From Coniella vitis (Eukaryota > Ascomycota > Sordariomycetes > Diaporthales > Schizoparmaceae), in assembly GCA_011317545.1 (NCBI GenBank), contig WUJK01000003.1, positions 4,030,001 through 4,094,000 on the forward strand: a DNA stretch of 64,000 bases. The letters are read 5' to 3'. The notes under the pieces are model-generated. The model made no database searches. It was not told where the DNA came from and worked only from the letters and a program-made list of their open reading frames with translations. The translations under genes were made by a program, and so were the position numbers. This document shows positions 22,210 to 35,180 of this stretch, piece by piece. Numbering within the stretch: the first letter of the stretch is position 1; each line of letters begins with the position of its first letter.

Positions 22210-23538
22210 CACCGATCTAGGCAATTGCGTAGCACTGCAAGAGGGACAAGGAGGAGGAGAACTAAATGGAGGGAAAGTGTCTTTCGCCCATCCTGTTTCG
22301 TCTCTTTGGTCTCAGAGTGCCACGCGACAGGCGGCGGCTAGCCATGCAAAGGATCACTGGACTCAAGTCTGTGGACATGGTCGCTGCTTGCGTCAGAGCT
22401 TGTGCGCCCATGGACTGCAAGTTCGACGTAAGCAAGTGCGTGTTCTGCCCAGCCAAAACGGCTTTGGCCAGGTCAACTGAACAACCTGACAACCCAGCCG
22501 CGTCCACGAGCATAAAGCACATCTATTTCGATGCGCAACGCGAACCACGACTAATTCGGGCGGTTGCACAGAAGATGTACGTTCGAAGAGCCATCTGGCA
22601 TGGCTTGAGAGGCATACTACAAGGTACGGGCCCTTTCGCATGTACATAGTATGGGGCTTGCTCTGGTGTTAGTTTGAATCATCATTGGCTTGTGCCTCCG
22701 GCGGGACCCTGGATAAGGACGGGGCGGGCCCCCTTTTCCTCAGGTCAGCAGCGCCTCCAACGCGGAGGTCCAACCGGACCTTGGCAATGTGGTGTGTGCA
22801 ATTGACAATTCACGGGCTCTCCACTGCTTGCAGCAAAGCAGCCTGACGCAGGCCTGTCTCATTTGGCGCCAGGCCCAGCATTCATCAATCGATCAATTTA
22901 ATTAATCAATCAATGAATCAAGCAAGCAAACAAGCAAGCAGTGAAATGAGGCCGCTCACCCAGCGGTTCCGGCTCCTCGCTTGGCACCAGTAGACCAAAG
23001 TAAAATTAGAATCCAGCGTTAAAAGCCACCAGCATTAAGTTCGGCCACCTTGTAAGGGACCATCTCGTCCAGTGGCGGTGCGCAACAAGCACTCCCCAAT
23101 AGCCATTCCACGCCCGCCTGGCCTGGTTGGCAGTTGATTATTGGGTACTTCAGCGAGGTACACTCACTCGGGCATCATCCAGCTTACCATCCTCCCCCTC
23201 AGCACCACAACAGCCATTGTCGCGGCTTGTATTCCCGCAAAAAGACCAAGACACTGTATTACAGACTCAGCCCACACTTGGACCAGACTCGAAGCGGGCT
23301 TGACCATCGTCGCTTTCTCCCCTTTAACCTCTTTGTCTCAATCTCCCATTGCTAGCCGGTCGACACCCTTCCTCCCACGCTACCGCCCTTGTCACTCATT
23401 AAGCAATACTGCAGCCCACGAGGAAGCTCTGCGGGCTGCACCCATATCCGGTATACCAGGCCGGTATACTAGTTGTCACTTTCCCGGTTGAACGTTGTGC
23501 TCTTATCCACATCTATTATACCGCCCAGAACCGCGGAC
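22210..23538. other. Intergenic region upstream of the Sel1-repeat gene
   Basis: This stretch of about 1.3 kb holds the 3' end of the previous gene, a TACATAGTA motif at 22,643, tetranucleotide repeats at 22,881-22,941 and a pyrimidine-rich probable leader before 23,539. No gene is recognised. Confidence 0.55.
22881..22941. repeat. Tetranucleotide microsatellite
   Basis: Imperfect runs of the units ATCA/AATC pass into AGCA/CAAG over about 60 bp. This is a simple repeat, probably length-variable between strains. Confidence 0.8.
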
Positions 23539-25807
23539 ATGGGACTACGAGACATACTCAAGAAGAAAGGGCAAATCGACGACCTCGACCACGCCGGCAA
23601 GGAAGATGCCGCCAAAGGCTTGGAGACGCCCGAGTTCACCTTTCTGCGCACCGACACGAACACTCAGGAGGTGATACACCCTCCGAGCTCTCCCATGAGC
23701 ATGAGTGAGACGCCAGGGAGCGGCAACTATCTCAGCGCAAATGGGGCTCAAGGCTCACCTGGAGACACCCGCTCTCGGCGCCTGTCCGATGCACTGCGGC
23801 CCGGCCGTCTGTCTCGGGGCTCCTCGGCCTCCAGTAAGAATAGCAACAATACGCCGGCCAGACCCTCGGTCGGGAGGCGACTCTCGCAGCGATTGCACCT
23901 TTCAAGGTCTCCTGCCAGTTCTGAGAACGTCCCAGCAAATCTCCCCGAGATCACCACATCTACGGCCGACTCAGGAGTGGACCAAGAAGGAACCGAGTCG
24001 CAGTGGGAAAAGAGGGCTACTATCTTGGCCAAAACTGCCAATGAAAACGAGCTGTTGCAGCAGGCTGGCCTAGCGAGCCCTGCGCCTGTCGAGAGGGACA
24101 TGACGAACCTGCATGTTGCCGATGACGGTCCTGGAGCTGATCCCCACAACGGGGTTGCGAGCACACCAGGCATTGACAAGGACATACAAGAGGCGATCCG
24201 CCTGCATGAAGAGGGCGATCTACGCCAGTCCACCAGACTCTTTGGTGTCCTAGCAGATCCCAACGGCGCGAACAATCCACTGAGCCAAGTTTTGTATGGC
24301 CTAGCTTTGAGGTAGGTGATGAAAGCACTGTTAGTTTCGCGCAAGCTTCACAGGGCATATGTTGCCGTCTCTTGCTACCTGCGGCTGGCAGGCTTTCATC
24401 TCGAGCCCCTATTCAGTATGTTGTCGTGTGTGTGCCCACCGTGATCCAGTGGTCTCTACACGTCACGCCTGCCTTCCAGGATTTGAGAGCTTGGTGCTGC
24501 TTGATATCATCCCACCGCGCAAGGCACCCAGTTTCAGCCAGTTCACTTTCTGAATAGTAAAAAGCGTATAGGCTGACTGCGAATTGTTCCAGACATGGAT
24601 GGGGTTGCGAGCCAGAGCCTGAAAGAGCTGTCTTTTTCTTATCCTCAGCTGCCAAAAACGCTGCCGATGTGGAAAGTCTGGCGTTGCAGGCCGGCCTCAA
24701 GAAAGGCGGCGCTGCAAAGGGTGAACTGGTTCTAGCCATTTTCGAGTTGGCGAACTGCTTCCGTCACGGCTGGGGCATTGAAAGCGACCCGCTTGCTGCA
24801 AAACAGGTGAGTTCGGCTGCTGGAGGCGCCATTCATTACCTTGCAAATTTCGTGTGGATGGCCGCGGGCTGCGAAAGCATACAGCAAATATGACTAACAA
24901 TGGTCTCTGTTTATAGTATTATGAAACGGCCGCGAATCTCGGCGATACAGGTTGGTCCAACCTCACACCGCGCTGGAAACATTGAGTTCCAGACCAAAGA
25001 TGACTCAGGCACTGACCATGTTGCAGATGCAATGAATGAAGTAGCCTGGTGCTACCTGGAGGGCTTTGGCTGTAAAAAAGATAAGGTAGGACCCCGATCT
25101 CTCTCTCTCTCTCGCTCTCCATCTCAGCTCAGTTTGCAAAGACAATCTACGGAGCGCGGAAGCATTGCGCTCTTTCGCCTCAAACAGCCAGTCAACTCGA
25201 GTGTACACGACGCTTACATGATATTATCACAGTATGCTGCAGCCAAGTATTACCGATTGGCCGAGAAAAACGGAAATAAAACATTAGGGAATTCTTGGTA
25301 AGTTGGAGGCATTTCCTTGTTTACGTCTGAGCACATTCACTTCAAACTTATCATGAGTGTGGATGCAACCCATCCATGATGCCCAATGTTGTCATAAGCA
25401 CTACATCGGGCAGCGTGGGATGGCAGGCCTGGAAGCGTTCCGTCTGGCTCTGTTGTATCCCATTCCGGCCACTACGGTGGCATTGCCTTGATAGTCACTG
25501 CTTCGTTTGCACGCCTGACTTCTCGAATGGTTTCGCCGGCGTTTCCTAGATGCATGCCCCTTGGCTTCGATTACAGGATATGGATGCCTCACTTCCACTG
25601 CATGGGTTCCACGCGAGGCACAAAGATTACCTGCTAGCGCTTTTGGGTCAGGGCGCCAGACACAAAGCGGCTATTGTCCTAGAAGAAGACGTTTTGGTTG
25701 ACCTGCATGGTATTGGCTCTCTTAGGTCAGCTCGGATGCTAATCAATTCACGCAGGATCTGGAAAGAAAAGTACGACCCAGCCAACAACAAGCATGGCAA
25801 GAAATAA
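23539..25807 (+). CDS. Sel1-repeat protein, Nif1-like
   Basis: This 398-aa protein is spread over six exons: 23,539-24,311, 24,593-24,806, 24,917-24,950, 25,027-25,085, 25,233-25,297 and 25,756-25,807. All junctions keep frame. The N-terminal 200 residues are disordered, rich in Ser/Pro/Arg, with basic-Ser sites that look like kinase targets. Sel1/TPR-like repeats then follow: EAIRLHEEGDLRQSTRLF, HGWGCEPEPERAVFFLSSAA, CFRHGWGIESDPLAAKQYYE, and WCYLEGFGCKKDKYAAAKYY. The start MGLRDILKKK and overall plan recall fission yeast Nif1, a mitotic regulator that binds the Nim1 kinase; this is recollection and the role is inference. The last exon, 52 nt after a 458-bp intron, encodes only a basic tail. 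Confidence 0.85.
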
Positions 25808-26564
25808 TGCTTCATTGCTAGCATTTCTGCAATCAAGCTTGGTATTGTTTCTTCCACATAAATACCAGCCTTGTATTGGCCACTGGATGGCCCTAAAACA
25901 TGCACACATCTGGAGGACCTTTTTGGTATAGCACTGCTACTCTCGTCATGATATGGTGTAGACTTTGTAAGTAAAATAGATGTACGAATGGAAATGACAG
26001 ACAACAACAGAAGAATAGAAGGAAGAAACACAAGGTGAATTATACGGCTCTTTCTGGTGGTCGTCTCTTTTGGTATTGCTTGCGATCGTCCAGGGCGTGT
26101 GTACACATAATGCATATGTATTGTGATGTGGAAAAACACGCACGTATATCCTACCGTGACACGCTTCCACTGCTTAGGCTAGCATTTGGAAGCACTTATA
26201 GGCTTCAGGACAGGAGCACACTTGTGAACACCAGCGCGGCCACCAAAATCTGAAGGCTTAATATCACCCACCAAGGAGTGTGTGGATGTGTAATGAGCAT
26301 GTTGCGCATAAGCGGAGAGTTATCGCAGCTGACAGGCAGCAATCAGTAGATGATAATATTCAAGCATGGTATGATTGTTATATTTGATATTAAAATTTTG
26401 TTAATGAACTTGCAAGCAAACATTCTTACGACATTTTGAGGTCTTATAGTTTGAACCTCACAAGCATATACATCATCAAGCTTGTACCGCACCATACTAT
26501 CAGCCGGGAAGAGGCGGCGTTCGATATTTGTTGTAATATCAACAAGGACTTCCACGGACTGGGC

Positions 26565-26596
26565 CACACACGCACACGCACACACACACACACACC
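26565..26596. repeat. CA microsatellite
   Basis: This is a run of CA units with a few CG interruptions over 32 bp. Confidence 0.85.
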
Positions 26597-27569
26597 CTGT
26601 GTTTACGACTATGACGGAACCTTGTCCCTCCTGCAAGTAATACCGGCTTACATACATTAAGAGGGCCTTGGTTGGTCACGCTGGAACGGACGAATGTGTC
26701 TGATTGATGCCCAAGGTGCTGACGGACCTGCCTTTTAGTACTTTGGCTTGTGATTTGCATGGTCATGGACAGCAGGAACCAAGGAAAGAAGTAGAGGGGC
26801 ACGTTAGCTTGCGTGTCATCTGGAGCACCCAGCCCCAACCTGCTTCTCAGGGCTCACACGACTGTCGCTACACATCACAACCGACGTATGGAAGACCGCT
26901 CCCTCCTCCGTTTGCCCTGTTTCCCTTCCTCCCCGCCTCGGATGCTGCTACAACAATGGACAGACAAGATCATGAACAACGATGTTCGGCCTCTTGGCGA
27001 TAACTCATTGCTCTTTGTAGGCTTCGGCTTTAAATGAACTAGTCACATTCGAATCGAAGCGATCCAATCTCATTTAGTTTTTTGTTGATCTCGATTTCGG
27101 TCTGTCTTAGGCCCTAATGGAGATACAATTGCCACAAGACAAGCACGTCAGGCACAACGAGTGACGACATGAGCCAAGAAAGTAGACTTCAAGACTCATA
27201 TCAAGTAGCATGAATACCACTCTAGGGCTAATTTTGGTAGGAGATGCATCCGTTGTCAAGTAAAGTCTATCGTCACGGTGAAGCAAATAGACACTGATGG
27301 TTCGTTGCATCGTATTAGCTCTGATATCTCCCGCTATCGAGGTTCATTTTAGAAAATGCATCCATTCCAGAGCGCATATCCAAGCGTGAACTGCAACCCA
27401 GCAACGTCTATAGCCCTGGGCTCGAAGCTTCCTCCGACAACAGATTATACAGCATTGAAATAATCATATACTATGTAAACAGAATGAGTGTATTGGCTCG
27501 TCGTGAGACGTTCGTGTAGACCCTGTAAGCTGAAGAGTCTGTCCGTCTGTCTCGCCCTCGCTGTGTTCG

Positions 27570-27680
27570 AGAAGAAAGAAAGCAAGCAAGCAAGACATAA
27601 CAAAGAAAAGAAAGAAATGAAAAAGAGAAAAAAGAAAAAAGAAAACGAAAATCAAAGAGAGGAATAAAAGAAAAGCACGC
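27570..27680. repeat. Purine-rich low-complexity tract
   Basis: The plus strand is nearly all A and G, built from AAAG/AAGC units. It lies downstream of the bZIP gene and is likely non-coding. Confidence 0.7.
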
Positions 27681-28329
27681 TTCGGGCTCGCCTGTCCATT
27701 CGAGCTCTGTGAAGCAGAATGGCTAGCGATTCCACACGTCTGTCCTGTCGATACCATAGAAGAATCCCAAAATCAAACCCACCCTCAACTCAACCAAATA
27801 TCGGCGCGCTGCCATTTGCAAGAGAGAAATCCTTGACCGAACCCTCTCCTATATTTCAAACCCGCTGGACACAAAACCAAGAAACAAGATGAGATGAGAA
27901 AGAACAGAGAGATGTAGACAGAGGAAAACTGAGCAAAGCACCACAAGAAACCGCTGGAAATCAGACGCTCGCTACATTGTTGAAAGCACAAAACAGCCAA
28001 AACTCAAGGGCGGAAGGACATGGTTAAAAGAAAAGGCAGTAGTAAATGCAACGCGCAAAAAGTCAGGCTCGCTTGTCAAGTACATCAGAGGATAACTCAA
28101 GAGTCCCCAGGCAAGAACTGAATGTGACAATCTTTGGGTGTGCGTGAGCAATGTATGTAACCGCTGCGCTGGAACGCGAAAAAGCGTTGAACATGCGCTA
28201 CTGAGGCATGGCGCGCGGAGTGCTGTAAACAAGCTGGTGAAGCGGAGATGTCTTTTTTTTTTTTCTCCCCGGTAGTTTCGAACAGAATCGTCGAATATTT
28301 TATGCAATGGCAAATCGTTAGTTCGTAAA

Positions 28330-30296
28330 TCATGGCGCAGCCTCGCCGCCACCCCGAGCGTTCGATTCCGTCACCATCTTTGCAAAGCTTCGTACAACGT
28401 CGCTGGGAATTTGGTCCCATAGGAGAGACCTGGTGTACACTTCAGCTTTGCTGTTGGACCGCATAGTTGCAAGAGCTTCAGCAAGGTTTCGCCTTCCCTG
28501 ACTGGTGGGCTTCTCTGTAGGTGCGTTTTGCAAGAAATCCTGCGACTGCACACCGTCATACTGGGCTGCGGTAAGGCCAAAGAGCTGCTCGTTTTGCTGT
28601 TCCTGCGTTGGCTGGGTAAGGCTGTCCGACAAATCACCGAGTATGGATGGCGGGACGGAATCCAAGCCACCACCAAGTACAGGCATTGACGTGGAAGGAG
28701 CCGCAGCCCAGGCCGCGCCAGTGGGTTGAGAGTTGGTCAAGTCCATGCCACCAGGGGCAGAATGGGAAACACCAGCGTCCTTCAGAACATTCTCCAAGAT
28801 GGTAGCCGAAGCAACGCGGACGTCCTCGGAGACGCGAGGTATACTCGGCTGCCTGCTAGAGAGCACAAAGGCTCCCACCAAGAAGAGCATAAAGAGCAGA
28901 CCACCCTGTGTCGAAGGCTTTTCAGCCTCTGCAGCAAGGGTAACCTCATGCTTCTTGGCGGCAACGAGTTGCATCTCTTGCTTAACTTCGGCCTGCTCCA
29001 TGGGGTAATCGGCGCCAAACAGACCCATATTGTCCCAGGGGCCGTCCATAGCCATGCCATCCATTTCGTGGTACTGGCCTCCATTGGCAAATGCTTGGCC
29101 AGGCATGTTGGCAGAGTGAGGCATGGCACCGCCTTCCAGGTTCTGAATGTGACCCGTGAGGACGCTGACCTTCTTGCGCAACTCGCCCGTCTCGATGGTG
29201 TGCGTGCGAATCATTTCCTCCTTTTCGAACTTGAGCTGCTCAATCACCTGGAGGTCCTGCTGCTTCTCCCGGAACATTTGATCAAGCTGGCTACGAAGCT
29301 GCTCAATCTCCTGTTCCATGTCGCCTATCATGCCGGTGAATTGCTTCTTTTCCTCTTCAAGGCGCTCGGTATGCATCTTCTTGCGTTGCCGAGAGTCGAG
29401 ACTATTACAAAGGATTGTTAGTGAGGAGAGTTCGAATGGGAGTAGTGTTGTATACTGTAGGCTTGGAGTACTTACGCGGCCTGACGGTTGCGCAACAGCC
29501 GCTTCTGCTGCTTCAATTCCTTGATTTCGGTTTCATCGTTGGATTGGGCAATCAGAGTGTCAATGTTGTTGAGGGTGCGCTCAGCCGGGATGTCAAAGCG
29601 AGCATTCTTCTTGCGAATGCCATCTCCCCGTCTCAACTCATTGTGAGACCGGATGGTGGGGCTGTTGTGTTTGGCGTCCTTGAGGCTCGACATCCACCCG
29701 TCCTTGGACGCAGACTGCTGCATTGGATGGCCATTGACGGGAGGAAACAAAGACATGTGGCTGGCCGGGTTGCTGAAGGGGGTTTGGCCGTGCATTTGTG
29801 GGCGCTGGTGAAAAATGGCGGGCCCGCTCGCGTCAAAGTCTGAAGCCATGCCATCATAGGGAGCCATAGGCGTGCAGGAACCAGAGCTATTCATGGACCA
29901 AGGATTGGTAGGCTGCGACACAAAGGGTTGGGTTTGGGGCTGCGGTTGCTGTTGGTGGTCCATGCGAAGGAACGGGTTGTTGCTGTGGTGGTGCTGTGAC
30001 GGTGGCTGTGAGTGTTGAGGCTCCATGAAAGGGTTATTGGAGGGAATTGACTCCATGTCGACGGCGGTCCAAGGCTCGGCCTTTGGTGAAAAGAGGGAGG
30101 GGACGGCAAAGGACTCTCTCCTGCTGTCGACAAGAGTGGGAGACAGTTCAAGGCTCGAGTCGAGAGAGTTCTGCTCGAGGACGTTGTCGTCCAGCACGCA
30201 GTCGTCTTCCTCGTAGTACCTTTGCTGAGCATGCGTCGTATCCACCGTCAGCCCAGGTTGACGGTAGTACGTCTGCATTTGGAGAGCAGAGGTCAT
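28330..30296 (-). CDS. bZIP transcription factor with a possible membrane segment (MeaB-like)
   Basis: This 630-aa protein has exons 30,296-29,476 and 29,401-28,330; the 74-bp intron splits the basic region. The basic region and leucine zipper run from about 260 to 335: KQQKRLLRNRQAA joins LDSRQRKK, followed by a long heptad coil. Upstream is a Gln/Pro/His/Ser-rich activation-like half; a hydrophobic stretch GGLLFMLFLVGAFVLS lies at about 440-456. The plan and the block before the basic region resemble fungal MeaB, a regulator in nitrogen metabolite repression; I recall this rather than having tested it. The hydrophobic stretch could anchor the factor to a membrane or be a buried helix. The Met at 30,296 was preferred over an upstream frame that lacks protein character. 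Confidence 0.85.
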
Positions 30297-32600
30297 AACG
30301 GCCTCGTAGGGCAGGAGTTTGAGGGAGCAAAGGGCAAGTGGACGCAATGGCCAATTCGAAGCTGGAGCTGATGACGCCAAGGCGAAAGGCAAAACAAGGT
30401 CGGCCTGTCTGCAAACCGACGGATCGCGGGTTAGTCGTTGCGGAGAAGTGGGACGCTGTGCGGCGGCGTTGTGCAAGACGGGAGGGGCGGTGAAAGGCGC
30501 AAAGTAGCACGAGACAATCTCGAGTTTATGTATAGTAAAAAAAAAAAAGAGGGAGGGGGAGAGAGGAAGGACAGCCAAGAGCGATACGCTAGACAGGCAG
30601 GCAGCCAGGCTCAGGAAAGCGTCCAGACTTGATGAGAACAGCTCTCCAGGCCTCTTGCTTCATCGCACATCGGCCTGTCCGTGAGTCTGCAGCGAGGAGG
30701 CCCTTTATGTGTCGGCTTGGACTTTCACTCGCCAACTGCGGCAGAATAATATGTGCAAGGTGAGAAAAAGAGAAATGCTTGCGCTGCGAGTGTGGAGATG
30801 GCAGGGGATGTGTTGACCAAAGCGCGACCAGGAAGCGAGCCAGCTAAGGTACTATGTAGGCGCAACCGGGGCCGGCCCAGTGGATAGATCGATAGGTCTG
30901 GCTGCTTTTGGGTTGGAGGGAAAGCAACGCAGAGCTTTCTCTGATACGAGGACGCGCCGCAGGCAGTCAACGTGGGTGTTGTTTGGGGGACAAGATAACA
31001 GTGGCAGAGGCACAGCGACGAGTGGTGAGACGGTGGTGTTCTGGCCGCAGAACACATAGACAAGCTTGGTAGAGCGACCAGACATACACCCATCCAGACA
31101 TCCACACACAGAAAAGAGAGGGGGAGAGACAGAGCGCGCGCCGGGGGCTGCAGTGAAGAGGAAGAGGCGAGAGGAGCAGCCACACAAAGCATGCGCAGGT
31201 TGGAGATGCTCACCAGACTGGAACCTGCTCCGCTTTCCGTCGGTGGGACGATGTCGATGTTGGTGAGGGCACCCGGTGACCTTTGGGGAACTCGGAGCTT
31301 GGATCAAGGGACGGCGTGGTCTTGCGCAATAAACTTTGGCACGACCAAAGGACCCTTTATTGCTCTCGCACTGACTGACTGATTGACGGACGGATGGAAG
31401 AACGGACGTCTGTCTATCGATTTGGCAAGCCTTGATCGGTCGGCGGTATGATTTGTGTGCGGCCGCGGGGCTTGAGACGGGCTGTAAGCGGGCAGAGGAA
31501 GCCAGCGAGAGATGCTGGCGTCGAGGGTGTTTGAAGGGGGGGGGGGAAAAGGCAATGAGTACAAGAGACAAATGGCGCTGATGGCTGCTGGTGCCCGCAA
31601 AAGGAAGGGCGGAGCGTATGCGGATGTTGTGGTTCTTCTGAAAGACTGATGGCGATGAGGAAACGAGTCGGCCGAGGGGCAGCTGGGCTTTGTAGCTCTT
31701 TGAGAAAGCAACCGCGCAGCCAAAACAGTGGGCGTTGGGTGTTGGGTGGTGTACCACTGCCGCAAGTACGAGGGGCCTGTCTCTTCTAGGCTGGCTGGCT
31801 TGGCTGTTTTGGTTGGCAGGTTGGGTAGCCCAGCAGGAAGAGAGAGAGAGCAAGAGAGCGAACAGTCTTTTCCCAGCAAAGAGGTGTGTTGTGGGTGCGA
31901 TGCAGTCCGATTGCATGCCTCCTTTAGGACAGGAAAAAGAGACAGTAACAGACGGTGTACATGCGTCAAGCCTCAGGGCCTGCGCCGCCCGCACCGTACC
32001 CCGCAGGTACCTTGACCTTCCCACTCCCCAGCAAAGTAAAGTACTTGTGGTCTAGTCATGTACGGCAGCAGAATCCACCCACCCATCAACCCCGAACTGC
32101 ACTTATCCACCAACCCAGCGACAGAGTCCTCTTGCAGCCCAGGCAGGCGGGCTTGCTCGCTCTCTGGCACCCTGCGGTGGAGAAGGGCCATAGTAGAAGT
32201 ACTTCCCGAAAGAGCCGTGATTCCTACTCTGTACGCCCGCTCGTCCCCCATCCAGTATTCGCTCCCATGTACGGAGGGAGTACAGCGCGACTTTGCAAGT
32301 ACCGCATCCGCTGTTTCTTCTGCGCTACTTATCTTTGCCCGTGCTTTGTATGCAGTAGGCCTTCACAAACTCAGGCCGCTGGCGCCAGACTTGTATTGGG
32401 GTACCGAGCTTTGACAAGTCGACCCTGGGCTATCAGGGCCCATTGCGCCCAAAAAGCCCGCGCCCATGGCTAGTGACGTGCCGCAAGGAGCAAACGGGAT
32501 CGCTTTCCTGACAGCCGAGTGTGGGTTTGGCGACGACTGACTGATGTATGCTTTGTGTAGCTGGTACGTAGCTGCTGAAAATCTTCTTCGCTTCACTCGC
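30297..32600. other. Upstream region and probable long leader of the bZIP gene
   Basis: This stretch is rich in simple purine and pyrimidine tracts (A12 from 30,537; an 11-G run at 31,536-31,546). Minus-strand frames are long open in places but read as low-complexity Ser/Pro/Arg with no family. The 200 bp just before the start codon contain no upstream ATG. A TACTATGTA motif lies at 30,850. I read this as promoter and leader. Confidence 0.5.
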
Positions 32601-35180
32601 CATGAGTTGACCGACTCAGACTACCTCGTAGTCAACGGCAGGCCTGCCCACCATACATAGTATAGGATGCCGCTACCCGATGCTCATGATCAGGTCTCCT
32701 TGTCGTTACCAAGCCCTTCACATTTTGACACATTACTATTTGGAAGAAGCATGTGTCCAGGTTGCGCTCAGAAGGCTCTAGGGGTGGCCTGGCTGGCATC
32801 TCGTCAAGCCTTGCCCCTGTCCTGCCTGCCAGAGCCGCAGTAGACAGCATCCTTCGGATTGCGCCTCGCCGAGGGATGACTTTGTGGAGATAGCTAATAG
32901 TAATAGACACTCCAAGACAGAGGGGAGAACGCAAGGGTAAAGTCGACAAAGGTGGCTGATAGAGTGTCAGTATATCAGGCGGTAGCGGCGATAACACCGA
33001 CGCAGCCCAGGAAGTACATTATAGTAGATGGCGGGGTCTGAAACGCCGTCTTTGCAGGAGCCGGGGGTTGGGATTGACAGCCCTGAATATCCCAGTGCCA
33101 GCGGCTATTTGGAAACGCTGCCGCAGTTTTGACATACATACACACTATGTACTACATAGTGAGTAAGTAGTATGCACAAAGTACTGCTGCCCAGGGGATC
33201 GTGGGAAGAGTCGAGAACACCTGCCGTCGTCGCTTCTCGAGGGTTTTAAGCATCGCGTGAAGCTCATTAGTCGGCGGTTAAGCGTCCATTCGACCCTGGA
33301 CAGGCGCTCGGCACACCCAGACCAGTAGATGTCAGGAGGCCGTGTCGCCTCGATGCTGCATCTAGTGTCTGAAGGAAGCCCTTGTCTTTTCGAGCGGGTT
33401 GCAAAGTGCAAGACACCATTCAAGTCGTGGTCATGGTCGCAGCCCAGTCTAGCCTGGGGGCATCACGATGGCGATCCTGTGCTGGGTAGGAATGAACCTA
33501 TGGCCTTTCCGAGTGCGTGCTACTATGCTACGCAGCCAAGACCCAAGCAGGGCGTCCTAGTCTTTGTGCTGAAGCTAGGAAGATTGTCTGCTGGTTGTGT
33601 CTTCTCTGTGCCTTGTTACGGGACACATGGTAGTGTATGCATAACCAAGAACTCGTCACAAAATAGTCTTCTGCACACAGAAGGCTGATGATCGATGCCC
33701 GATGACCCAGAGACCCTGTCTGCTGACGGGAAGACTACATAGTAGCGAGGACGGGCTGACGGCCGAGAGCAGAACGAGCAAGCGAGAGTGAGCAAGTGCG
33801 CGACTGAACGGACAGTCCAGGGCAGAGCAGGCTGTGGAGCCTGGTCGCGGAGCCTGTGGACGAGGATTCCGATCCGAGATCGAATCACAGATCGCAGACG
33901 GGATCCTGGAATCTGGGGAGCAAAGTTACCGTGCCCAGCAAGCCCACCACAGTTCCCACAGGTGAGCCATCTGTGTTTGTCTAGCCCTTTGATAGCCGCC
34001 TTCTAGAATGTCTTGCTCGCTGAAACGGCGCACCAGTGAGAGATGCGCAGGAGTGCAAGAAATGCCTATTCATACCGTCAGTTTGTGCTAGCCATAGTCA
34101 AGGCCTACACGGAGGCGAGCGCAGACCTGTGTACATACAGTCGTGTGTGTTTGCGCAAGAGCAAGTTGAGCGAGGCCAGTTGAAAACGCCTGATACGGAC
34201 AGACAACAAAAGTAGTAGCCTGATAGTGGCTGTGGACGGGTCCATGTCCCTTTGCCTCCCCCACAAACGGGCGAGGGGCGTTGAAGCGAGACAAGCAGCA
34301 GGGCAGTGACTGGCTCAGAAGCGACAGGCCTGCAGTAGGTTGGGCATCAACGCCCGCGCACCTGCCCAGGTCGTTCGTGCCCAACGTTTGAGAGGACCCA
34401 GAACTCTGCGCCCAAAGAGCGAATGAGGGCAGCTGCGTACAAGGAGTGTAGAACCACAAGTGGATCTACGAAAGCTCAAAGTGCTGTTACTAATTAGTAA
34501 GTAGTATTTGGTGTATGGGCTGACAGTATCGAGTACCATGTACTCAGCCTGATGGCTATGCTCTTGGAGAAACACAAGTACCGACTACCTGAAACATGTC
34601 GTTGTGCCGAAGCACGGAGCGCACAAGACTGGGCTGCTCCGCGCCCCGTGCGCTGCGGCCGGTGGCTCTCGGTGATCCGTGTGCGCGCGGATTATTCGCC
34701 CGTCCAGATGGCAGGAGCTAGGCTGGTCCCGAACCTGCGAATCGCCGTCTGCCTGCTATGAATAGCAGAGAGCTATTCCCGTCCGGGACTCGATTGGCAG
34801 CGTCCGGCCGGCAGCGCGCCTTCCTCCCGAACCATTCACAAGATGCCGTGTGCCGCGGGTACTTCGGCCGGCGATGCTCAATTACTATGAAGAGGCTAAA
34901 CAGTAATATGCTTCTAGCTTCTGATCACCTCCTTCCTACCTGCGAAGTGGTGCTGATATAGCACATCAGTCCACGGTAGTGTGCAGTGATATGTACGCAT
35001 ACAGGGATCTGGAAAGCCATTTCATCTCGTCTTGTCTTCTTGCAGTGTACGTTTGTCTATATAGTACGTTTGAGATGCTATAACTAACTTGTGGACTCGC
35101 GGCAACGGTCATTGATGACATACCATGTACCATGTTGCACGGTACTACTATATACTACTATAGTATGTATGTTCTATGTA

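Larger units (their letters stand above)
25808..28329. other. Convergent gene-free stretch, Sel1-repeat gene / bZIP gene
   Basis: These 2.5 kb lie between two converging genes, unusually long for that arrangement. The stretch holds a CA microsatellite (26,565-26,596), a TACTATGTA motif (27,469), a purine-rich tract (about 27,570-27,680), and a T12 run (28,253-28,264). It may include a long 3' untranslated region of the bZIP gene. No coding gene or structural RNA is recognised. Confidence 0.55.

Noticed and set aside
30852..32024. A 390-codon minus-strand open frame upstream of the bZIP gene
   Set aside because: Composition is Ser/Pro/Arg/Leu-rich with no domain, overlaps other similar frames, and fits open-frame chance in low-complexity leader DNA.
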